Counted from the first letter of the stretch, positions 40,388-51,501 are shown. The stretch: 64,000 nt of DNA from Corynebacterium glucuronolyticum (GCA_022772305.1 JALFAQ010000045.1:62001-126000); one strand, 5' to 3'. Program-made: numbers and translations. Notes: generated by a model from the sequence alone, not told the origin.

Positions 40388-41926
40388 CTAGCCTAGTTCA
40401 CCCACCGCGCTGCTTGCTGCCTGCACAACACTACCGGAGGCGACAAGATCCACGGTGTGCTGAATATCCGGAGCAAGGAAGCGGTCTGGACCAGGCCCCT
40501 CAACGTGTTGACGCAATACGTCGATGACGGCCTTTGTTCCCTTGCCGGGCTCGCCTCCGCGCATGTCGATGGCGCGCGCAGCAGTCAGGATCTCTACTGC
40601 CAGTACTCTCGTGAGCCCGTCCACGTTTCGGCGCAACTTGCGGGCAGCCGACCAGCCCATGGAAACGTGGTCTTCCTGCATCGCCGACGAGGGGATGGAA
40701 TCAACGCTTGCGGGCACGGCGTTTCGCTTCATTTCACTGACAATTGCCGCCTGCGTGTATTGCGCAATCATGTGACCGGAATCCACGCCCGGGTCATCGG
40801 CCAGGAAGGCATTGAGGCCACGGTTGCGGGCAGGATCGAGGAAGCGGTCCGTACGACGCTCTGAGATAGAGGCCAGATCTGCAGTCACGATTGCCAGGAA
40901 GTCGAGGACATAAGCAACAGGAGCACCGTGGAAATTGCCATTGGACGTGACGCGTCCGTCCTTTGCCACAACGGGGTTGTCCACTGCGGCGGCAAGTTCG
41001 TTATTGGCCACGAAGATAGCGTGGGACAGCGTGTCACGAACGCCACCTGCCACCTGTGGGCTGCAGCGTACGGAGTAGGCATCCTGCACCTGGTTAATAG
41101 CGAATTCTTCTGCAGCTGTTTCGAGAATGCCAGAGCCCTCTACAAGTTTGGTGACGTTGGCTGCGGCGATGGCCTGCCCGGGGTGCGGTCGCAGCTCCTG
41201 CAGGTCAGCAGCGAAGACCGTAGCAGTGCCGTTAAGGCCTTCGACAGACATCGCAGTGGCAATGTCGGCAGTTGTGACCAGCCGACGAATATCGTCGATG
41301 GCCAGGCACAGCTGTCCGAGCATGCCGTCTGTGCCGTTGATGAGAGCCAGGCCTTCCTTTTCCTTCAGCTCGATGGGGTCGAACCCGGCGAGTGAGCAGG
41401 CCTCTGCGCCGGTGATTTCGTCGCCATCCTTTGTACGGGCGCGTCCCTCACCAATGAGGACGAGGGCGCTGTGCGCTAACGGAGCCAAGTCACCGGAGCA
41501 TCCGAGCGAACCAAATTCGTGGACGATCGGCGTGATACCGGCGTTGAGGAGCTTGGCGTAGCACTCGGCAACCTCCGGACGGACACCAGTGCGACCAGTG
41601 CACAGGGTGCTAATACGGAGAAGATTAAGAGCGCGGATAACTTCCCGCTCCACCTCTGGCCCCGAGCCGGCAGCGTGAGAACGGACAAGGGATTTTTGCA
41701 GCTGCGAGCGCATCTCTTCCGGGATATGTCGCTTGGCCAGCGCACCGAAGCCAGTGGAAATTCCGTAGACGGGGGTAGGATTCTTTGCCAGATCCTCTAC
41801 CCGACTGCGGGTTGCTGCCATCGTGTCTAAAGCTTCCTGCGTGATCTCGACAGGTGCATCGTAGCGGGCAACGTTGACAACATCTTCAATGCTCAGCGCA
41901 CCTACACCAACAGAAACGCAATCCAT
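40388..41926 (-). CDS. hutH: histidine ammonia-lyase
   Basis: First step of histidine breakdown: non-oxidative deamination of L-histidine to trans-urocanate. The 512-residue protein carries the MIO cofactor segment GSLGCSGDLAPLAH. The triad that cyclises to the cofactor reads Cys143-Ser-Gly, not the usual Ala-Ser-Gly. Other landmarks are YGISTGFGALAKRHI, INGTDGMLGQL and SIPSSAMQEDHVSMG. ATG 41926 has GGAAGGTG upstream. It is transcribed separately from hutUI and hutG, converging with hutG. Confidence 0.95.
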   Translation of the reverse strand: MDCVSVGVGALSIEDVVNVARYDAPVEITQEALDTMAATRSRVEDLAKNPTPVYGISTGFGALAKRHIPEEMRSQLQKSLVRSHAAGSGPEVEREVIRALNLLRISTLCTGRTGVRPEVAECYAKLLNAGITPIVHEFGSLGCSGDLAPLAHSALVLIGEGRARTKDGDEITGAEACSLAGFDPIELKEKEGLALINGTDGMLGQLCLAIDDIRRLVTTADIATAMSVEGLNGTATVFAADLQELRPHPGQAIAAANVTKLVEGSGILETAAEEFAINQVQDAYSVRCSPQVAGGVRDTLSHAIFVANNELAAAVDNPVVAKDGRVTSNGNFHGAPVAYVLDFLAIVTADLASISERRTDRFLDPARNRGLNAFLADDPGVDSGHMIAQYTQAAIVSEMKRNAVPASVDSIPSSAMQEDHVSMGWSAARKLRRNVDGLTRVLAVEILTAARAIDMRGGEPGKGTKAVIDVLRQHVEGPGPDRFLAPDIQHTVDLVASGSVVQAASSAVGELG

Positions 41927-42286
41927 GGTTCACCTTCCAGGTAGGTTGACTATTCTTCGTTCGATAATAGACACATACTGGTGATAACCGCGGAATCTTA
42001 CCCACCCGATTGCCAGCATTCTCATATTCGAGACTGTCCGATTCCCTACCCCGAGCGGGGTAAGAAGCGCTTAGTCCCCCTTAATCGTTCTTATTGATCG
42101 TGGCACGTTGTTGTTCGCACACCGTGTCGATGTACAACCGCAGTGCGCTCCTCCCCAGGCACCGTTGATATGTAAATGGCCAGAGGTGGAGAAGGATTAA
42201 ACGTGTTTTAGACGCAAAAGGAAGTGGCATGAACTCTGTTCATCCACTTCCTTTCCGCGGTTGCCTGACGCAGGACTGCGGGAACG
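41927..42286. other. intergenic region upstream of hutH
   Basis: 360 bp between the hutH start and the sufT stop. It must hold the hutH promoter and does hold the suf operon terminator. A sequence resembling the HutR motif but with one extra base (about 41972-41990, minus strand) is too weak to call. Confidence 0.55.
42217..42254 (-). terminator. suf operon terminator
   Basis: AAAGGAAGTGG and CCACTTCCTTT pair, continuing through ATGAAC/GTTCAT with one bulged base, giving about 17 bp of stem around a three-base loop. On the minus strand it lies just after sufT. Confidence 0.92.
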
Positions 42287-42823
42287 CTAGACGGAGAACC
42301 CGAGGGCGCGCAGCTGCTCGCGGCCTTCCTCGGTGATCATCTGCGGACCCCACGGTGGCATCCACACCCAGTTAATGGTCAGCTTTTCAACCAAATCGTG
42401 AGTCATGACGGCAGCTGCGGCCTGCTCTTCGATCATGTCGGTCAGCGGGCACGCCGGCGATGTCAGCGTCATGTTCACAACTGCCTTGGTGCCGTCTTCG
42501 ATCCAGATGTCGTAAACCAAGCCGAGGTCCACCACATTGATGCCGAGCTCGGGGTCAATGACATCGCGCAGGTATTCCTCAACATCTGCGGCGAGCTCAA
42601 AGTCTTCCTCGCTCTGCGGTGGCTTCTGGGCGGGGCCTTCGAGCGAATCTGAGCTGCCATTGGCAGAGGTGGAAGCAGCTGCCGTGCCCTTATCTTGCTT
42701 AGCGGCGACATCTGCGACCGGGGCGCTACTAGCGTTGCTGGGCGTCTGGTTGGCAGAATTTTCTGCCACGCCCGTAGCTTCCGGTGTCGCGCCGTCGGTT
42801 GTGTCGTGATTGTCAGTGGTCAC
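42287..42823 (-). CDS. sufT: SufT, DUF59/MIP18-type Fe-S assembly protein
   Basis: Fe-S cluster maturation factor. The conserved MIP18/DUF59 domain occupies about residues 75-178 (VEEYLRDVIDPELGINVVDL), with the Cys in SPACPLTDMIEEQA. About 72 residues precede it as an Ala/Ser/Thr/Asp-rich low-complexity stretch, so this protein is longer than typical SufT. Start GTG 42823. Last gene of the suf operon, 114 bp after sufU. Confidence 0.92.
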   Translation of the reverse strand: MTTDNHDTTDGATPEATGVAENSANQTPSNASSAPVADVAAKQDKGTAAASTSANGSSDSLEGPAQKPPQSEEDFELAADVEEYLRDVIDPELGINVVDLGLVYDIWIEDGTKAVVNMTLTSPACPLTDMIEEQAAAAVMTHDLVEKLTINWVWMPPWGPQMITEEGREQLRALGFSV

Positions 42824-42937
42824 AGTGAAAAGTATCCTTTGCTGATCGTCAGTTGAACGTCAATGGTGGAAAAATCGTCGAAAAGCAAGAAGAAGACCAG
42901 ACCGTCGGAGCTGACCGTGCGGCCTGGAGACTTCTGC

Positions 42938-43372
42938 CTACACCTCGCCGACGGCTGCCTCGAAGGCCTTCCAGCCGAGAAGCGCGCATTTCACACGCGC
43001 AGGGTACCGAGACACGCCGGCGAAGGCTACGCCATCGCCAATGAGATTCTCGTCGCCCTCATGCTCACCGCGGGAGGTAACCATCTTCTCAAACTCTGCG
43101 AGCTTTGCTAGTGCATTGTCGAGAGGCTGACCGATTACTTCTTCCGTGAGGACATCGACGGCTGCCTGAGATATGGAGCACCCCTCGGCATCGTAGGAGA
43201 CGTCTTCGACCGTCTTCTTATCGTCGCTGAGCTTGACGCGAAGGGTGAGCTCGTCGCCACAGGATGTGTTGACGTGATGAACTTCCGCATCGTACGGATC
43301 CCTGAGGCCCGCGTGTTGCGGATGTTTGTAGTGATCCAGGATTACTTCCTGGTACATCTGTTCAAGGTGCAT
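42938..43372 (-). CDS. sufU: SufU sulfur-transfer protein
   Basis: Zinc-dependent partner of SufS that accepts its persulfide sulfur. The 144-residue protein starts MHLEQMYQEVILDHYKHPQH and has the three conserved cysteines in SCGDELT, EGCSISQ and VKCALLGW, which bind zinc with an Asp. It lies 2 bp after sufS and is co-transcribed with it. Confidence 0.95.
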   Translation of the reverse strand: MHLEQMYQEVILDHYKHPQHAGLRDPYDAEVHHVNTSCGDELTLRVKLSDDKKTVEDVSYDAEGCSISQAAVDVLTEEVIGQPLDNALAKLAEFEKMVTSRGEHEGDENLIGDGVAFAGVSRYPARVKCALLGWKAFEAAVGEV

Positions 43373-43374
43373 TG

Positions 43375-44664
<1,290 letters not shown>

Positions 44665-44755
44665 TTAGTAAGCCACGCGCCGCATTTTTCACGAAATAAA
44701 CAAGGACGCGCAGGAGAGGATGGGCGCCGGCACGAATGGCCGACGCAATTCCGGT

Positions 44756-45514
44756 TTACTTGACGTACTTCTCGTAGCCCTCGGCCTCGAGCTCGTCGGC
44801 GAGCTCCGGGCCACCGGAGTGGACAACCTGGCCATCAGCAAACACGTGAATGTGCAGCGGCTTAACGTAGTCAAGGATGCGCTTGTAGTGGGTAATCATG
44901 AGGATGCCGCCACCGGTGCGCTCCTGGTAACGGTTGATGCCCTCGCTCACAATGCGCAGAGCATCGACGTCCAGACCGGAGTCAGTCTCATCGAGAACGG
45001 CGAACTTAGGAGCCAACAGTCCGAGCTGAAGGATCTCGTGGCGCTTCTTCTCGCCACCGGAAAAGCCCTCATTGATGGAGCGCTCATTGAAGGACTTGTC
45101 AATCTTCAGCTCTTCCTGAGCCGACTTCACTTCCTTCATCCAGTCGCGCAGCTTCGGTGCCTCGCCGCGGACGGCAGACACGGAGGAGCGGAGGAAGTTC
45201 GAGGTGGAGACTCCAGGAACCTCAACCGGGTACTGCATAGCAAGGAACAGACCAGCGCGAGCGCGCTCATCCACCTCCATATCCAGCAGGTTACGACCGT
45301 CGAGAAGCACTTCACCACTGGTGACCTCGTAACGGGGGTGCCCAGCCAGGGTGTAGGCCAGGGTGGACTTACCGGAGCCGTTCGGCCCCATGATTGCGTG
45401 GGTCTCACCGGAGGAGATGGTGAGGTTGACACCCTTGAGAATTTCCTTGGGTTCAGTCTTGCCATCCGTGGACAAAACGACGGCGTGGAGATCCTTGATT
45501 TCCAACGTGCTCAT
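44756..45514 (-). CDS. sufC: SufC ATPase
   Basis: ABC-type ATPase of the SufBCD scaffold complex. 252 residues, with Walker A GPNGSGKSTLAYT, signature FSGGEKKRHEI and Walker B FAVLDETDSGLD. It couples ATP hydrolysis to cluster assembly on SufB-SufD. Start at ATG 45514 (MSTLEIKDLHAVV). A 114-bp gap with a stem-loop separates it from sufD. Confidence 0.96.
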   Translation of the reverse strand: MSTLEIKDLHAVVLSTDGKTEPKEILKGVNLTISSGETHAIMGPNGSGKSTLAYTLAGHPRYEVTSGEVLLDGRNLLDMEVDERARAGLFLAMQYPVEVPGVSTSNFLRSSVSAVRGEAPKLRDWMKEVKSAQEELKIDKSFNERSINEGFSGGEKKRHEILQLGLLAPKFAVLDETDSGLDVDALRIVSEGINRYQERTGGGILMITHYKRILDYVKPLHIHVFADGQVVHSGGPELADELEAEGYEKYVK

Positions 45515-45586
45515 TACTTTTAACCTTTTCGTTGTAGCTTCTTTTATTGCTTGTCAGTGCTTTGTATCGGGGACAACCCAGCTGCA

Positions 45587-45611
45587 GCGTGAAACTTGTG
45601 CCGCTTCACGC
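45587..45611 (-). other. stem-loop between sufD and sufC
   Basis: GCGTGAA and TTCACGC form a perfect 7-bp stem with an 11-nt loop. It lacks a T tract, so it may be an mRNA processing or stability element and not a terminator. Confidence 0.4.
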
Positions 45612-45628
45612 GTGCCGAGTGACACGAG

Positions 45629-46795
45629 CTAGAGCTCCAGACCTTCCAGCTCTTCTGTGATCTTCGCCTCGAGGGTCTCGCGTACGTCCTCGACGGGGAT
45701 GCGGGCGATGACCTCAGAGAAGAAGCCATGGACGATGAGCCTGCGGGCGATTCCCTCGGGGATGCCACGGCTCATCAGGTAGAACAGCTGCTCGTCATCG
45801 AACCGGCCGACCGTCGCGGCGTGACCGGCACCAACAATGCTGCCGGTTTCGATCTCCAGGTTTGGCACGGCATCGGCACGAGCGCCCTCGGTGAGAACGA
45901 GGTTACGGTTCGCCTCGTACGTATCGGTGCCCTGAGCGTTGTGGCGAATGAGCACGTCACCAATCCAAGCGGTGCGTGCATCGGGAGTGCGGGTGGACTT
46001 GTCGCCCTGCAGCGCGCCCTTGTACAGCACGTTGGAGCGACAGTTCGGCTGGCTGTGGTCGACGAGCATGCGCTGTTCGAAGAACTGGCCGCCATCGGCG
46101 AAGTACACACCGAGAAGTTCGGCATCGCCACCCGGGGCGTTGTACTTCACGCGGGGCTGCAGTCGGACGACAGAGCCGCCGAAGAGTGCGACGTTGTGGC
46201 GCAGCACGGCATCGCGACCGAGTTCTGCGACCTCCGCACCTACGTGGACAGCATCGTCATCCCAGTCCTCGTGGACAACCACGGTAAGCCGGGCGTTATC
46301 GCCGAGGAGATACTCGTGGTTGTCGGCCAGGGTGCCGGTTCCCCCGGTGTGGATCTGCACGGATGCGGAGGCTCCGTCCTCCACTTCAACCACGATGTTG
46401 CCGAAGGCTGTGACATCGGGGCCGGTGCCGGTGATTGTGATGACAACAGGCTCCGTGTTCGTGGAGTTCTTAGCGAAGGTAACAACGTGCCCCTCCGTGG
46501 ACGAAGTCCACGCCTGGGCTGCGACACGGTCAACACCGCCACCGGTGCGACCAATGCGCTTGTCGTCACGAGCAACCTTCTCGTAGGTCACTCCCTCTGC
46601 CCCGGCAGGAATATCGACGGTGATATCAGCGGCGACTGCCTCGCTGAAGGTCCCATCGTGAAGTCCACGAAGGCGGCGCAGCGGGACGTAGCGCCACACC
46701 TCGTCCTTGACGTGGGGAACCGGGAAGTCATCGACGTTGAAGGACGCGAAGAGATCGCCCTTGTTGTCATGCACTGTTGATGCTTTATCAGCCAT
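45629..46795 (-). CDS. sufD: SufD scaffold subunit
   Basis: Partner of SufB in the Fe-S scaffold. The 388-residue protein has the parallel beta-helix core typical of SufB/SufD and the C-terminal segment [23 protein letters not shown] 46795 lies 3 bp after the sufB stop, so translation is probably coupled. Confidence 0.95.
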   Translation of the reverse strand: MADKASTVHDNKGDLFASFNVDDFPVPHVKDEVWRYVPLRRLRGLHDGTFSEAVAADITVDIPAGAEGVTYEKVARDDKRIGRTGGGVDRVAAQAWTSSTEGHVVTFAKNSTNTEPVVITITGTGPDVTAFGNIVVEVEDGASASVQIHTGGTGTLADNHEYLLGDNARLTVVVHEDWDDDAVHVGAEVAELGRDAVLRHNVALFGGSVVRLQPRVKYNAPGGDAELLGVYFADGGQFFEQRMLVDHSQPNCRSNVLYKGALQGDKSTRTPDARTAWIGDVLIRHNAQGTDTYEANRNLVLTEGARADAVPNLEIETGSIVGAGHAATVGRFDDEQLFYLMSRGIPEGIARRLIVHGFFSEVIARIPVEDVRETLEAKITEELEGLEL

Positions 46796-46798
46796 TGA

Positions 46799-48232
46799 TT
46801 AACCCACGGATCCTTCCATTTGCAGTTCGATAAGACGGTTGAGCTCCAGCGCGTACTCCATTGGGAGCTCCTTTGCAATGGGCTCGACAAAGCCACGAAC
46901 GATCATTGCCATCGCCTCGTCCTCCGCGAGTCCGCGGCTCATGAGGTAGAACAGCTGATCCTCGCTGACCTGCGATACCGTCGCCTCGTGTCCAAGCGAG
47001 ACGTGATCGTTGCGGATGTCGTTATAGGGGTACGTATCCGAGCGTGAAATCTCGTCCACAAGGAGCGCGTCGCATTCCACGTTAGAGGTGGAGTGATGCG
47101 CATTGGAGTTGATCTGCACCAGTCCACGGTAGGCAGCGCGGCCACCGGAACGGGCAACGGACTTACTCACGATGTTGGAGGAGGTGTGCGGAGCCAGGTG
47201 CACCATCTTGGCACCGGTGTCCTGAATCTGACCCTCACCTGCGAATGCTGCGGACAAAACGGAGCCGCTGGCGTATTCGCCGGCGAGCCAAACAGCCGGG
47301 TACTTCATGCACACCTTGGAGCCGATGTTGCCGTCGACCCACTCCATCGTGCCGCCGGCCTCGCAGCGGGAGCGCTGGGTAACGAGGTTAAGCACGTTGT
47401 TGGACCAGTTCTGAATGGTCGTGTAACGGCAGCGGGCGTTCTCCTTAACGATGATCTCCACCACTGCGGCGTGCAGAGCATCCGCCTTATAGATCGGAGC
47501 GGTGCAACCCTCAACGTAGTGGACGTAGGCGCCCTCGTCGACGATGATGAGCGTGCGCTCGAACTGACCCATCGACTCCGTGTTAATGCGGAAGTAAGCC
47601 TGCAGTGGAATCTCCACGTGGACGCCCTTGGGGACGTAGATGAAGGAGCCACCAGACCACACGGCCGCATTCAGAGCGGAGAACTTGTTGTCGCCCGCGG
47701 GAACGACGGAACCGAAGTATTCCTTGAACAGCTCGGGGTACTCACGGAGACCCGAGTCCATGTCCAGGAAGACAACGCCCTTTTCCTCTAGATCCTCACG
47801 AATCTGGTGGTAAACCACCTCAGATTCGTACTGAGCTGCAACACCGGCCACAAGGCGCTGTTTCTCAGCCTCGGGGATGCCGAGCTTGTCGTACGTATTC
47901 CTAATGTCTTCCGGTAGTTCTTCCCAGCTAGCAGCGGGCTTCTCTGTAGAGCGTACGAAGTACTTAAACTCGTCGAAGTCAATAAAGGAGAGATCCGGAC
48001 CCCACTTCGGGATCGGCTTCTTCTCAAAGATCTCGAGTGCCTTGAGACGCTGCTCGAGCATCCACTCCGGCTCGCCCTTCGTAGCTGAGATGGTGCGGAC
48101 AACCTCCTCATTCAGGCCCTTTTTGGCGGCCTGTCCAGCGAGGTCCGAATCGTGCCAGCCGTAGCTGTACTTGGACGACATGGACTGGATGATTTCATCA
48201 TCCGACATCTTTTTATCGGTTGGTGCCGTCAC
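46799..48232 (-). CDS. sufB: SufB scaffold subunit
   Basis: Main scaffold on which clusters form. The 477-residue protein has the family segments [20 protein letters not shown] and [20 protein letters not shown], and the C-terminal [20 protein letters not shown]. No intein is present, unlike in some mycobacterial SufB. GTG 48232 overlaps the sufR stop by 4 bp (GTGA); an in-frame ATG (MSDDEI) nine codons inside is an alternative start. Confidence 0.96.
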   Translation of the reverse strand: MTAPTDKKMSDDEIIQSMSSKYSYGWHDSDLAGQAAKKGLNEEVVRTISATKGEPEWMLEQRLKALEIFEKKPIPKWGPDLSFIDFDEFKYFVRSTEKPAASWEELPEDIRNTYDKLGIPEAEKQRLVAGVAAQYESEVVYHQIREDLEEKGVVFLDMDSGLREYPELFKEYFGSVVPAGDNKFSALNAAVWSGGSFIYVPKGVHVEIPLQAYFRINTESMGQFERTLIIVDEGAYVHYVEGCTAPIYKADALHAAVVEIIVKENARCRYTTIQNWSNNVLNLVTQRSRCEAGGTMEWVDGNIGSKVCMKYPAVWLAGEYASGSVLSAAFAGEGQIQDTGAKMVHLAPHTSSNIVSKSVARSGGRAAYRGLVQINSNAHHSTSNVECDALLVDEISRSDTYPYNDIRNDHVSLGHEATVSQVSEDQLFYLMSRGLAEDEAMAMIVRGFVEPIAKELPMEYALELNRLIELQMEGSVG

Positions 48233-48891
48233 GCGTTGCTCCTTCTATTAATCAGTGTTATCGGTATGTTGGTCGTACAGATTCCATTGCCATCAGCAAT
48301 CGTCGCCAGTGGTTGTACGTGCTGGCCGAGAATCCGAGAAACAATCTCTCGCTCAGCCGCGCACAGCTCAGGAAATTCGGAGGCAACCTCTGAAATCGGG
48401 CAGTGATGCGTGCACAGTTGCACGCCCGCACCGTTTTCCTGGACCTCAGCCGCGTAGCCGTGCTCTGTCAGCCGGTCAGCCAGGCGCCCGGCGAGCTCCT
48501 CTACTTCAACAGGAGTAAGCCCGCCATCTGTCGAGGTCTGTTCCTCTACGGTTTGGAGGATGTCCTCGATTCGCTGCCGGGCAAACATCATGATGGCATC
48601 CTCGCCACCTGTCTGCCTCAGCGCACGCAGGGCATGAACAGCCAACTCGTCGTATCCGTGGCCGAACTGCTCACGGCCCTTGGCGGTCAAGATAAACTTC
48701 TTCGCAGGACGACCCCTGCCACGGGCTTTCTTGATCCGCTCCGGTGCTGTCTGGACGAGATCTTCCTCCTCGAGAAGGTCAATCTGCCTTCGTACACCGG
48801 CCGCAGACATGGAAAGCCGTTCGGCGAGGTCCGTGGCTGCAAGCGGGCCATCCTTCAGTAACAAGTTGAGGATCGCTTCCCTTGTTTCCAC
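48229..48891 (-). CDS. sufR: SufR, Fe-S-sensing repressor of the suf operon
   Basis: A 220-residue winged-helix regulator. The N-terminal HTH (about residues 14-60) has [20 protein letters not shown]. The C-terminal half has the ligand cysteines in [13 protein letters not shown] and FPELCAAE, expected to hold a cluster that switches DNA binding. I start at GTG 48891 ([12 protein letters not shown]) because AAGGAGG lies 6 nt upstream; a TTG at 48906 would put that site inside the gene. First gene of the suf operon. Confidence 0.94.
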   Translation of the reverse strand: METREAILNLLLKDGPLAATDLAERLSMSAAGVRRQIDLLEEEDLVQTAPERIKKARGRGRPAKKFILTAKGREQFGHGYDELAVHALRALRQTGGEDAIMMFARQRIEDILQTVEEQTSTDGGLTPVEVEELAGRLADRLTEHGYAAEVQENGAGVQLCTHHCPISEVASEFPELCAAEREIVSRILGQHVQPLATIADGNGICTTNIPITLINRRSNA

Positions 48892-49306
48892 AGTTCCTCC
48901 TTCCAACCGACTCGACGGCCAACAAACAATTTAGCAACAGTTGTGTTTTCTAATTTAGTGGCACGTACCAATGTACATTCTTCTGGGTATCTTTCCAACA
49001 GCCACACTGGAATTCCTCTCAATGTTCCTCAAAGTCGGCAGTTGAGCCTATAACGCGTCGAAAACCAGAGCGGAAGCGTGACCGAAATCGACGACCGGAC
49101 AGTCGAATTGACCCTGTTCCCTCACCAACATTGACGGTGTTCCCACAACGTTGTCCCCACGCCCCGCTCGGCCTCACAAACTCGCCGAGGGCACACACTA
49201 AAATGGAACGAACCACGCGCCCCACGGCGCACGCGCTCCCCGCCGTACTCCTCATTCCGGTAACGGACGACAGCGTAGAGACAACAAGACACAGAAGGGA
49301 GGAGCC
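48892..49306. other. divergent promoter region between sufR and mptB
   Basis: About 415 bp. The AT-rich part (48915-48975) holds the sufR promoter and a possible operator CAACAGTTG. The rest is GC-rich upstream sequence of mptB. A long minus-strand open frame across it is antisense to mptB and is not called. Confidence 0.55.
48935..48943. promoter_or_regulatory. possible SufR operator
   Basis: CAACAGTTG is a 9-bp palindrome within the sufR promoter region, flanked by two copies of CTAAATT on the minus strand. CAAC/GTTG half-sites are known for cyanobacterial SufR. Tentative. Confidence 0.35.
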
Positions 49307-51220
49307 ATGGCTCAACGCCCGGGCATCTTTGCTGGGCTCATGCCCCGCATGGGCGAACCGGGAAGCCGCTCGACGCTCCTTCACGGCGAGGGGAACACGC
49401 GCATCCCCGACCGCCCTCGGCTGTCCTACCTCGATCTCACGCGCTTTGGGCAACTGCGTTGGCTGGGCACACTGGGAACTATCCTCATCTCGCTTGGCGG
49501 ACTGGGTGCAGGGGCGTTGCCTGTTGTGGACAACCCGTATGCACGTCTCCCCTTCGGCCAACTCATGAGCCGTATGCTCCAGACTTCGTCTGTCATCGTG
49601 CTGGTGGGAGTCGGCCTTCTCGTCTTGGCGTGGGTCCTCATGACACCGTATGTAGGGGCCACGCGAGAGAAGAACATCACCGGCGCTCCGCTGATTACGT
49701 TGTCCACCCTGCGAAGAACATGGGTGGCGTGGGTTATACCCATCGTCATCACCGCGCCCTTGTTTACACAGGACATCTATTCGTACCTTGCTCAAGGAGC
49801 GATCGTTAGCTACAGCCTCGACCCCTATTCCGCGGGCCCCGTCCAAATTTTGGGTCCGGAGCACCACCTCGCCCGCTCGGTCCCGTTCATTTGGGCGAAT
49901 TCCCCGTCGCCGTACGGGCCCATCGCCCTGGGGATTGCAGCCGTCATCAATGTAGTGACCGGCGAGTCCATCTTTTTTGGTGTCCTCGCCCACCGCATCG
50001 TCTCCGTCCTCGGCCTAATAGCCGCAGGCTGGGCGGTGACAAAGCTCGCACGGCGCTGCGATGTTCGCTCGCAAACCGCAGTCTGGCTGGGAATCCTCAA
50101 CCCCCTAGCGATTCTCCACCTCATCGGTGGCATCCACAATGAGTCGATTATGCTCGGATTGTCCCTTGTGGGAATGGAACTGGGCCTCCGTGGTGTCGAC
50201 GCCATCAGAGACACACGCATTGCACGCATGTCTGCGCTCTCTGGGGGCCACTCCCATACCTCCAACGATGCCGTCGCTGACGGTGCCATAGCTCCTGAGC
50301 AATCCCAAGCCGACGAATCCGGTTCTACCTCTTCTTCTGCCACCACGCCTTCAACTCCGCCTTCCCTCCCCTCTTCCTTTGCTTACCACGGCTGGGGGCT
50401 CATCATCGCGTCGGGTGCGCTCATCTCGATGGCTGGAATGGTCAAGGTTACAGGCTTTATCGGCCTGGGGTTCGTGGGTATGGCGCTCGCTCGCATGACG
50501 TACCGGACGCAGGAGGAGCAGCTGAAAAACGATACGCGCGCCACCGCGCAGGCGACAGTGAGCCCGACGACGTTGAGCAAGCTGGAACGCGAGCGTCCCA
50601 ACAACCGGTGGAGCCTCAACCACTGGTTCCACATCATCCGAGCAATCGCGATCCAGGTGACCACACTCGTTCTTACCTCCGTCGTCGTGGGGGCGCTGAC
50701 CGGAATCGGCTTCGGCTGGGTAACCGGACAGGGTGGGGCGGCCACCATTCGTTCGTGGATGTCCATCACAACGGACCTCGGTGTTATTAGTGGCTGGGCC
50801 GGTATGCTCCTCGGGCTCGGCGACCACACGGACATGATCCTCGTCATCACCCGTGGTATCGGCGTCATCATTTCACTGGCGTTCATGGTGCGCATGCTCA
50901 TCGCCACGTTCCGCGGCACCATCAACCCCGTCGGCGGCTTCGGCGTCAGCACATTCCTCCTCGTCGTGCTCTTCCCTGTCGTGCACCCCTGGTATATGCT
51001 GTGGGCCATTCTGCCACTGGCTGCCTGGGCAAACCAGAACCTTTTCCGCTACGCGGCAATTGGCTACTCCTCCGTCATGTGCTTTTTCGTCCTTCCCCGT
51101 GGTCTCGCCCTCCCACCGGGAACAATTCTCAGCATTTACCTCGCCTCCCTCCTCGCCTTCATCACGGTAATCGTGGCCCTCCTCGTAGCCCGCAACAGGC
51201 TCTTCGGTCCGCGGGTCTAG
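49307..51220 (+). CDS. mptB: alpha-1,6-mannosyltransferase MptB (GT-C family)
   Basis: Membrane-embedded, polyprenyl-phosphomannose-dependent mannosyltransferase that starts the alpha-1,6-mannan backbone of lipomannan. The 637-residue protein has about 12-14 transmembrane helices and the first-loop acidic motif TQDIYSYLAQGAIV near residue 150. An extra-membrane Ser/Thr/Pro-rich segment of about 50 residues (about 307-361) and a second charged loop make it longer than its relatives. ATG 49307 has GGGAGGAG upstream. It lies next to sufR, as in C. glutamicum. Confidence 0.9.
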   Translation: MAQRPGIFAGLMPRMGEPGSRSTLLHGEGNTRIPDRPRLSYLDLTRFGQLRWLGTLGTILISLGGLGAGALPVVDNPYARLPFGQLMSRMLQTSSVIVLVGVGLLVLAWVLMTPYVGATREKNITGAPLITLSTLRRTWVAWVIPIVITAPLFTQDIYSYLAQGAIVSYSLDPYSAGPVQILGPEHHLARSVPFIWANSPSPYGPIALGIAAVINVVTGESIFFGVLAHRIVSVLGLIAAGWAVTKLARRCDVRSQTAVWLGILNPLAILHLIGGIHNESIMLGLSLVGMELGLRGVDAIRDTRIARMSALSGGHSHTSNDAVADGAIAPEQSQADESGSTSSSATTPSTPPSLPSSFAYHGWGLIIASGALISMAGMVKVTGFIGLGFVGMALARMTYRTQEEQLKNDTRATAQATVSPTTLSKLERERPNNRWSLNHWFHIIRAIAIQVTTLVLTSVVVGALTGIGFGWVTGQGGAATIRSWMSITTDLGVISGWAGMLLGLGDHTDMILVITRGIGVIISLAFMVRMLIATFRGTINPVGGFGVSTFLLVVLFPVVHPWYMLWAILPLAAWANQNLFRYAAIGYSSVMCFFVLPRGLALPPGTILSIYLASLLAFITVIVALLVARNRLFGPRV

Positions 51221-51501
51221 CGCCCCGGACACCCCCCATTTCTCGGATCAGGGATCTCCGCTTGTCGACGCCCTGTCGCCCGGTTTCCCTCCATCTTACG
51301 GTTTAGCTCCCCTTTCTCCCCTGTTACCGCCCTCACACGGCAACCGTCTACAATAGCTGGAGGTTATTGGGAGTGCAGGATCCCCCTGGAGGCTCCTCGA
51401 TCCAGTCACTGGCGGATCGAAGGAACAAATACTTTCGATTGATGAAATATGCGTCCGTGGGTTCCCTGAAGCCCGGGTCGACATTGGTTGGAAAGGTCAT
51501 T

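Noticed and set aside
41972..41990. Possible HutR box upstream of hutH
   Set aside because: It needs an extra base in the motif and has poor half-site agreement.
49019..49993. 324-codon minus-strand frame across the sufR-mptB gap
   Set aside because: Mostly antisense to mptB, charged low-quality sequence with no recognisable domain.
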